64,000 nt of DNA from Neoceratodus forsteri (taxonomy: Eukaryota; Chordata; Ceratodontiformes; Ceratodontidae): the NCBI GenBank assembly GCA_016271365.2, contig CM028129.1:1004661501-1004725500 (forward strand), in the 5' to 3' direction. The notes beneath the pieces are model-generated. The model did not search any database, had not been told where the DNA came from, and worked only from the letters and a program-made list of their open reading frames with translations. Shown here in pieces: positions 57,000 to 64,000 of this stretch (its first letter is position 1; each line of letters begins with the position of its first letter). A program made the position numbers and the translations under genes.

Positions 57000-58465
57000 C
57001 TTTCCTAAAATAGATGTGAGTGGAGCAGGTGCAAACAGCAGAAGGCATGGGAGTGGCTCCAGGAAGGACTCAGTCGGGATCAGTGGTGAAAGCTGAAAGG
57101 TCAGAGAATTTAGTATTATTTTAGGAGTTATTGCAGTTTGCTTCTTCAGTGTTGACATCTGAAAGTGAGCAAGATTTTTTTATACACATAAAACATTTTA
57201 TGTTATCCCACAATCTACAGGGATCACCAGAAGACATGCTGAATTTCTCTTTGCTGGAGCTATTTCTAGACCCAATACCAGCCTTTTAATTATTCCACAC
57301 TTTCTCTATTCCACCCAGTCAGACCACAACCCAGAGCTTTTGAAATGTTTTCAGCTTTTTTATCTAGATTTCATTTGGGTAAGTCCCCTGTGAGTCATTT
57401 GGTGGCTGACTTCAAATCCTTTTTTTTGTCACAGGGGAGTGTTTATTTTGTAAGTCGCTGAAAGTAACCAGGAAAGAGTCAGGAGCAGCAGTCAGAGAGG
57501 ACTGGAAGTTGAGGCAGGGCTAATTAATAAGGGAAAAATCTTGAGCAATTCTGTCAAACTAGATTAGATAAATCTCTAAAACATACCACTCTGGGGGAAT
57601 TTGGGGCAGACAAGCACTTCAGACTGCAAGAAACAGAGAGTGATCACTAAAGAAGTCAGGTAGTCGACTAGTGATGGCTATTTGATGTGGCCTGTTGGTG
57701 AGGATCGAATCCAACTGAGTGCATTGAGAGCCTCCAGAAGAGGCCCCAGTGGGGTCAGATATAAGCAGAGAGAGATTAATCTTTTTATGAGAGCATCAAG
57801 AGCTTTTAAATTTGTGCCAGACCAGTAAAGGTTAAAAGTTACCTCACTGTGATAGTTCATTAGTATTTGAGAGAGTAGCGACATTTTCAACCAAGGCAGA
57901 AAGACCAGTAAGACCTGTTTAAAGCTTCCTGAAGATATCCTGGTGTGGTCAGGTATGAGCTAAGAGAAGTCAATTATTTTATGAGAGCATCAAGAGCTTT
58001 TGAATTTGTGCAGATCAATCAAGGTTAAAGTTACTGCACAGTAATAGTTCATAAGTATTTGAGAGGGTAGTGATGTGTACAACCAGGGCAGAGAGGCCAA
58101 CAAGATTATTATGAGGTGGGTTGCTGAGGCAAACCATATGCTACTTTTTCATTTCCCAGTAGGAGAACAGAATGGATATCTCATGGGGGATGGCATTGTA
58201 AGTGGTCGGGTGGGGTGACTGGAAGGGATTAGGTGGGATTTGCAATAAATTAGAACCCCCCTTTAGAAGAGGTTTCGTCCTTACTGATAAAACTGAAACC
58301 TGGGATGAGCAGGAAGGGTCACGGATTGATGGTTTTAGCCACAATTCTGTCAGGTCCAGAAAATCAAGATTGTCTACATTTGTCAAAGCTTCCAAATTAG
58401 ACATGAGACTACATATGTTTATGTGGGTAATTTTCAGGCCACATAGAATGGACCACTGAAGATTG
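57000..58465 (-). mobile_element. LINE endonuclease and linker relic
   Basis: On the minus strand, SNLEALTNVDNLDFLDLTEL followed by WLKP (58404-58330) is a LINE endonuclease N-terminus. Further on, SEVTFNLYWSGTNLKALDAL (about 57830) is a decayed GDFN-type segment, LTPLGPLLEALNALSWI (57760-57710) matches the T-x-PT-x-x-x-x-LD pattern of the endonuclease, and a SDHSLF-type segment follows in another frame (57630-57650). Beyond it (57000-57500) the linker before the RT is recognisable only faintly. Clade: L2, Crack/Daphne or CR1-related; not settled. A roughly 193-base internal duplication is described separately. Confidence 0.7.
57742..58105. repeat. Tandem duplication of about 193 bp
   Basis: TTTATGAGAGCATCAAGAGC occurs at about 57783 and again at about 57975, with the surrounding segments (GGTCAGATATAAGC / GGTCAGGTATGAGC; GATAGTTCATTAGTATTTGA / AATAGTTCATAAGTATTTGA; CCAAGGCAGAAAGACC / CCAGGGCAGAGAGGCC) kept in order. 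It lies in the endonuclease of the minus-strand LINE relic, so the relic encodes this stretch twice. Confidence 0.85.
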
Positions 58466-59100
58466 CTAATAAATGAGAAAGTAACATGGAGAGACCATGG
58501 GTTAGGGTTAGTGTCCTCTGAGTGCAGTAGTGAACATGGTGAGAATAGAGAGTGGAGGGCCTAGTTGGAAGTATGTGAATGGGGGGGGGAGGTGTTAGTT
58601 AAATGGCCACTGTAGCTTTGTGATACCAGAAAAGGAAAAATGTCTTAGCATTAGTATACTTGTGGTATCCATAACTGGGAGGTCTGTTAGTATTGTATTG
58701 CTAACAGAGAAATCCATGGGGTGTTGCCTTGCAACCACTACAGTAGGGGGGCAGTTAATGGTTACAAGAGCAAATGGTAAAGGTAATAGTGAGGAATAAC
58801 ACCAAGAGAATTGCGGTGGGTAAGTGGGTCATGCCTGTGTAAGTAACCTTGCAGAGCATAACAGCAGCTGTATGCCTTACAGATCCTCCAGGGATGTTAC
58901 CAGGCTGCATAGTGATTGGAAAACCCATTTTCAAACAAAGTTCACTATGGGGATCAGAGGCACTCAGAATGCAGTATGTTACAAACTTACAATCACAAAT
59001 TAGACAGTTACAGTACCCTATACAGCACCGTTAGCAGGAAGGCAGGTTTGAAAAAGCACATTAGCTAAATAAGTATACAAAGCCAGAGAACTTCTCTTCT
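58466..59100. other. Spacer without recognised gene
   Basis: May include the 5' part of the minus-strand LINE to its left and of the plus-strand LINE to its right. No motif recognised. Confidence 0.35.
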
Positions 59101-62100
59101 CTTCTTTGTCTGCAGCATTTCCCAAGTCCCCTGGTGGTCATGAGGGCCAAAAAGGAAGGTAGCCATCCCTCAAGCTCGGCTGCAAGCCCCTGCAAGCAAG
59201 GCAGGTATGGTGAACATGCAACAAACTGATTTCAGAATATGCCACAGTCCACAGCTACTGCTGGTCGGAGCTGGATTTTGGCCCCACTAACACTATGTGT
59301 TGGCTACCTCACCACCCCTGCCACCACCCTTGGTGAACTTGTGTTCTTATACCTCTGTGTCATATGTCATTCAAAACCAAACAGCTCACTTTGCTCTTTG
59401 CAGCTTGTCTTGTGCTACTACTACTGGCCGCTCTTAAATAAAATCCCTTTACTTGCTCAAGCTATCTATAACTTAACCCCTATGATATGCATCCACTAAT
59501 TATACTCCTCCATGCCCTTCTCTACCCCATCCCATCCCCACACTACCCTCCCTGCTATAGCCCATCACCCCTATGTTCTTTCTTAGCTTCTGCTCCCGTT
59601 TAACCTCTGATGACCTCCCAAAGCATAACTCCACCACCTATCTGGAACTACTACTGATGCCCATTTTCTTCCTTCCCTAGGCTGCTGACATTCTTTTATC
59701 CGATCCACCCCAGTTAACTCCCCTAGCCGCCCACCCCTAAACTGCCACCTACCTGCCAAAAGGAAACTACCCAAACTAGCCCTCTACAGACTTGTTTGCC
59801 TACTGCTGCTCCTTTTGGGCAACATACATCCCTACCCAGGTCCTGCTTCCCCCTCTCAGCAAACCAGACCCTTGCCAGTGGTCTAAGGTTAGCATCCTTT
59901 AATATCTGTAGTTTACTAAAGAAACACTCCCTCCTACAAGCATGGGTAGTTCAACACACTCCTGATGTCCTGACTGTGGTAGAGACCTGGCTGTCCCCCA
60001 AAACCCCCGACTCTGCAGTATACCTAAATGGCTACACACTTCACTGAGTTGATAAGACTAGTAAAAGGGATGGTGGGTGTGCTTTCTACCTTCAGAACAA
60101 CCTACCAAGTCATGTAGTAAACACCCCTGAGCCTTCCCATGGGGCTCAATCTCTAATGGTAAAATTGACAATAGGGTAGTTGGGTAAACCTCTATACTTA
60201 CTGGCCATGTACATCCCCCCAAGGCAACAAAAAAACACTTTCTCTTCTATCCTGGATATCATCTCTCAACTCTCACCAAACTCTGAAGTCATTGCCCTTG
60301 GAAATTTTAATACTAACTGGCTAGCCCACAAAGCAGCACAGTACAGAGATGCTACGGTGGCCCTGACTCTCACACAGATGGTCCCTATGCCCACACAGCT
60401 AAACCCCTCTAACGGAAATTGGATGCTCATTGTCCTCATCTTGGCTAGCCACTCCAATCACCTCCTTGATGTACAGGTGCTCCCAGACTCTCTTAGTAAC
60501 CATTCCTCCATCATCTGCTGTTGGTCTAACCATCTGAAACCCTTCTCCCCAGAGTCGCCTACCTACGTTGCCTAAAAAAAAGGATCCTTGTAATAGTTCA
60601 AGAATTACTTATCAAACATTGACTGGACCACCCCTCGACTACACAGCCACAGTGGATGAGGCCTTAGCTCTCTTCATTTCCTCATTCAATGCTGCCTGTG
60701 ACATCTTTGCCCCTCTGATCAAAAAACTTGTCAAGAACCATGTCTCTCCTTGGATCACTCAGTCCTTATTAAATCGCATGCGTTACAGAGACAACCTTTG
60801 GTGTAAATCCCTTGACTCAGGTCTAGCAGCCGACAGACAAAACTACCGTGCAGCTAGAAATGGTGCACCCCTTTTCATCGACACCGCGACGGCGAAACAG
60901 GAAAATAGACCATTACAGCGACATTCACGGTAATGCTTCTTTTTCTGTGTTTTGCTTTCCCCCAGTGTTCTGAGCCCTCCCCAGACCAACTCTGACCTGG
61001 AGTTGGAATCCTAAAGTCCGGGAGGTGTAGGGGGCAGAGCCCCACACGGAAAAGCTGCCTGCCAAGAGGCAGCACAATACCTGTGTCAGTCATTGTGCTG
61101 TCACTGTAGGGAGGTTGGCATTGTTGCTGTCGACTAAGCTTGGTGCTTCCAGCTAGAAATGCTTGCACCCCCGACATATGGCAGACCAACGCTGCCTACT
61201 ACCAGGCTAGTCTCTCCTCCTCATGGGAACATGGACGCAAATTCTGGGAGACTATTAATAGACTGAATGGTAAATTCTTTTCTTCCCCTCATTCCCTTCT
61301 GCAGGTTCATGGTACTACCACACAGGATCCAGAACTCATAGCTTGTGCCTTAAACACTGCCTTCACTGACCTCAACAGTGTCTTCCCACTGGACTATGTC
61401 TCCACATCCTCGACCCCCTCTCTGGCCTCCCCCACCCCAACTTGGGTGCCCACCTTTTGCTTTAAGACTATTTCCTGGAGTGTTGCCAGAAAATACCTAT
61501 CCAAGGTCCTAGGGAAATCTAGACATAGCGCAGACACCTTAGATCTCAGTCTCCTCAATCTATCCCTTGAATCTGTTCTACCCCCTCTTACCAAGATTCT
61601 TAATATGTCCCTCTGCCTGGGCCAATTTCCATCCCAGTGGAAACAAACCATGGTCACTCCAATTGTTAAGAATGGGGCTGGAATTTTACCTAGTAACTAT
61701 AGACCATTTTCATACTGTCACCCCTGTCTAAAGCACTGGAGAAAATCATTGCAGAACAACTCTCGTAGTTCCTTGACACACATAATCTACTATGTCCCCA
61801 ACAGCATGGATTCAGGAAGGACCACAGCACCACTACTGCCCTCCTGTAATATATCTCTTTTATCCATAATACACTTGATCAGGGCATCGTAGTTGGGTCA
61901 GTCTGTGTTGACATGACTAAAGCCTTTGATACTGTTCATCACCCCCCTGCTAATTGACTCCGTCCTCTCCCTTGGCCTATCCCATGAAGCCACCTCTTGA
62001 TTCTCCAATTACTTCTCCGGTCGATCATAACAGGTGAAATTAAACCTTACACTGTCTTCCCCCTCCCAGTCAGGTCTGGAGTACCCCAGGGCTCAATTCT

Positions 62101-62680
62101 TGGACCTCTATTGTTCACCCTATTTCTGAACACTCCACTGATCCTGCTCTGGACAACTCCTCCTCCTCTATGCAGATGATGCTGCCATTTTTTTGCCAGC
62201 ACCAGGAACTCTCCTCCCTGCAACATAACCTCCAGAAACATTTCACTGAAATTGAGACTTGGTTAGCCAACCATAAACTGGTTCTCAATTCTAAGAAAGT
62301 CAAGGTGATGCTATTTGCACACCCTCAGAACACAACCAGCACCCCCATTCTCAATTCTAACTCTGCACCCCTTGAAACTGTCCCCAGCTTTAAATATTTA
62401 AGGATCATCCTTGTCTCAGCTGTCTCCTTCCATGAGCACATCTCTATCACCTGCAGAGCTGTAAATATCAGAATTGGTCTACTGTATTTTCTGTGCTCCT
62501 GTCTCCCAGGAAATGCTCTTAGACTGGCCATATCCATATCCATTCTTCCTCTTTTTGACTATAGCTTAGTCATATATGGGTCAGCTTCCCAATACCACTC
62601 TAAACGAAATCAGAACTGCTCTGAACAAAGCCTGCGGACTAGTAACTGGGTGTGACAAATATACCCATACATGTATGTAC
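59101..62680 (+). mobile_element. L2-like LINE, plus strand, interrupted
   Basis: Start of ORF2-type sequence: LLLLLGNIHPYPGP (about 59800-59840) and, after a frame change, SFNICSLLKKHSLLQAWVVQ and DVLTVVETWLSPKTPD (endonuclease, 59895-60010). Then PLYLLAMYIPPRQQKNTFSS (60183-60245), a decayed NFNTNWL where GDFN should be, and SLSNHSSIIC. The linker ends at NYRAARN (60841), is broken by a 287-base insert, and resumes at NACTPDIWQTNAAYYQASL (61158). RT segments: SWSVARKYLSKVLGKSRHSA, WKQTMVTPIVKNG, NYRPFSY (61140-61715), GVPQGSILGPLLF (62080), LLYADDAAIFLPA (62160-62200, catalytic YADD kept), KLVLNSKKVKVMLFAH, and a C-terminal CGLVTGCDKYTHT. The 3' end is lost at about 62680, where a CR1 begins. 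Stops and frameshifts occur throughout. Confidence 0.9.
60851..61161. mobile_element. 287-bp insert with TSD, relative of the TIR/tRNA family (copy 3)
   Basis: CAGCTAGAAATG is exact at 60851-60862 and 61150-61161 and interrupts the LINE coding sequence between NYRAARN and the resumption at ACTPD. The bases following each repeat, GTGCACCCC and CTTGCACCCC, also agree, so the duplication may be about 20 bases. The insert has short imperfect inverted ends (TTCATCGACACCGCGACG; on the other strand TTAGTCGACAGCAACAATG) and the core CTGGAGTTGG, then GGAGGTGTAGGGGGCAGAGC followed by CCC (61022-61044), which matches the hairpin block of copies 1 and 2. It lacks the tRNA-like block. Confidence 0.75.
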
Positions 62681-62689
62681 TGAATATAC

Positions 62690-64000
62690 CTAATTAATAG
62701 TTCACTAGAGTCAGGCATGGTACCACAGGACAGCAGAATGGCACATATAGTGCCCCTCCACAAAAGCGGTCCCAAGGATGACCCAGGGGAATTACAGACC
62801 AGTCAGTCTGACCTCCATTGTGGGCAAGCTCATGGAGACCATACTAAAGGAAAGGTTGGTGGAATGCCTAGAGGAGCATGGTCTCCAGGATGAGAGGCAG
62901 CATGGGTTCATGGGGGGACAGAGATCATGTCAAACAAATCTGATTGACTTCTTTGACTCTGTCACTAAGACAGTAGACAGGGGCCAAGAGGTAGACATCC
63001 TCTATCTTGATTTCAGCAAAGCTTTTGACTCTGTGCCCCACAAAAGGGTGATCAGGAAGTTGATGGATCTCGAGGTTGGGGAAAAGGTGGCCTGATTGGT
63101 GTAAAACTGGCTGAGGGACAGAACCCAGAGGGTGGTTCTGGGGGGGGGGAGAGTTATTTGGCACCAGAGAGGTAACCAGTGGGGTCCTCCAGGGCTCAGT
63201 GCTGAGGCCAGTGTTGTTCAATGTCTTCATCAATGACATTGGAGATGGTATTAAGGGCAAAATGTGCTTATTCACAGCTGACACAGATCTCTGTGGGAGA
63301 GTAGACATAGCCAAAGGGATACAAGACCTACAGGAAGATCTGGAAAAGCTGGAGAGGTGGTCTAGGATCTGGTAGCTGGGCTTCAATGACAAGAAATGCA
63401 AAGTTATACATATTGGAGCCAAGAATCACAGGACAGAGTACTACCTGGATGGAGTCTGAGTAATTGCATCAGAAGAGAATGACCTGGTAGTGATGCTCAC
63501 TAGTGACCTGAAGCACTCCACAAAGTGCAAGAAAGCAGCAGCAAAGGCAAACAAGATGCTGGGATGCATATCTAGGGGGGTCAGTAGTAGGAGAAAAGAG
63601 GTTATACTGCCCTTGTACAGGTCCTTGTTAAGGCCTCATCTAGAGTATGGGGTTCAATACTGGTGCCCACACCTCAAAAAGGACATTAACCTGCTGGAGA
63701 AGGTCTAGAGGAGGGCTAAAAAGATGATAGCTGGTCATGAGGGTAAGGCATTCGAGGAGAGACTGAGGGCATTGAACATGTACTCCCTGGAAGACAGGAG
63801 AGAGAGAGAGAGAGAGAGAGAGGGGACATGATTGGGACCTTCAAGTACTTGAAAGGCATAAATAAGGTTGATAAGGAGAGTCTCTTTAAGCTGAGTGGCA
63901 ACCATAACACAAGGGTGCACAGTCTTAAGCTGGAGGGTGGAAGTTTTAGGAGGGATGCCAGGAAGCACTTCTTCACATCGAGAGTGGTGGACACCTGGAA
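62690..64000 (+). mobile_element. CR1-like LINE, RT to C-terminus
   Basis: Begins within the RT: VPQDSRMAHIVPLHKSG (about 62718-62768), NYRPVSLTSIVGKLMETIL and RSCQTNLIDFFDSVTKTVDR, then YLDFSKAFDSVPHKRVIRKL (62778-63095). After a stop and frame changes come a GLSAEASVV-like decayed GVPQGS segment (63180-63230), LFTADTDLCGRV (63268-63305, a decayed FADDT catalytic motif), and the C-terminal HSTKCKKAAAKANKMLGCIS, SRRKEVILPLYRSLLRPHLE and YGVQYWCPHLKKDINLLEKV (63512-63708). The copy continues past the right edge. Several stops show it is inactive. Confidence 0.88.
63798..63822. repeat. (GA)n microsatellite
   Basis: About twelve GA units inside the CR1-like C-terminal region, where a short purine-rich segment has expanded. 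Confidence 0.9.

Overview
This is a stretch of a vertebrate nuclear genome made almost entirely of decayed transposable elements. No intact host gene, rRNA gene, CRISPR array or prokaryotic feature was found. The density of LINEs of several clades (L1/Tx1-like, L2-like, CR1-like and one I/Vingi-like), with hAT-like and palindromic DNA transposons and large minisatellites, suggests a species with a large, repeat-rich genome such as a lungfish, caecilian, salamander or similar lineage. The species is an inference; nothing in the window identifies it directly.

Layout. 1-1.84 kb: CR1-like LINE, minus, running off the left edge. 2.38-2.88 kb: hAT-like transposase relic. 4.1-10.6 kb: nearly full-length L1-like element, plus strand, with ORF1, ORF2 and poly-A. 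11.0-12.1 kb: two palindromic DNA elements, one flanked by TTAA. 14.4-15.5 kb: 27-bp minisatellite. 15.5-18.4 kb: decayed L1-like LINE, minus, with a tandem repeat and a palindrome inserted. 18.63-19.12 kb: a terminal-inverted-repeat element with an internal tRNA-like block. 19.25-19.72 kb: duplicated piece of the preceding LINE. 19.7-23.3 kb: L2-like LINE, minus, with two further LINE insertions nested in it. 23.6-24.6 kb: CR1 3' end, plus. 24.6-27.4 kb: repeats, a hairpin array and a foldback element. 27.45-30.7 kb: nearly full-length CR1, minus. 31.4-33.1 kb: LINE tails and an L1 ORF1 relic. 33.1-35.1 kb: a 2-kb foldback whose arms are a 60-bp minisatellite. 36.1-36.7 kb: second locus of the 27-bp minisatellite. 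36.7-40.4 kb: nothing recognised. 40.4-46.4 kb: a near-complete L2-like LINE, minus, apparently inserted in an older one and carrying tandem repeats at its 5' side. 46.4-50.3 kb: I/Vingi-like LINE, minus. 51.2-53.3 kb: tRNA-derived SINE-like element and an L2 3' fragment. 53.3-55.3 kb: 5'-truncated L1 with a 15-bp target duplication. 55.7-56.2 kb: relative of the 60-bp minisatellite. 56.2-56.8 kb: second copy of the TIR/tRNA element. 57.0-58.5 kb: LINE endonuclease relic, minus. 59.1-62.7 kb: L2-like LINE, plus, interrupted by a third relative of the TIR/tRNA element. 62.7-64.0 kb: CR1, plus, running off the right edge.

The genes here are parts of retrotransposons: an endonuclease that nicks the target, a reverse transcriptase that copies the element RNA onto the nicked end, and, in L1, an ORF1 RNA-binding chaperone. 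All examined copies carry stops or frameshifts. The most unusual item is a small family of non-autonomous elements (three copies) that combines imperfect terminal inverted repeats, a GC-rich hairpin and, in two copies, a tRNA-like block with A and B boxes followed by a T-run. All coordinates of element ends are read by eye and are approximate unless a target-site duplication is given.
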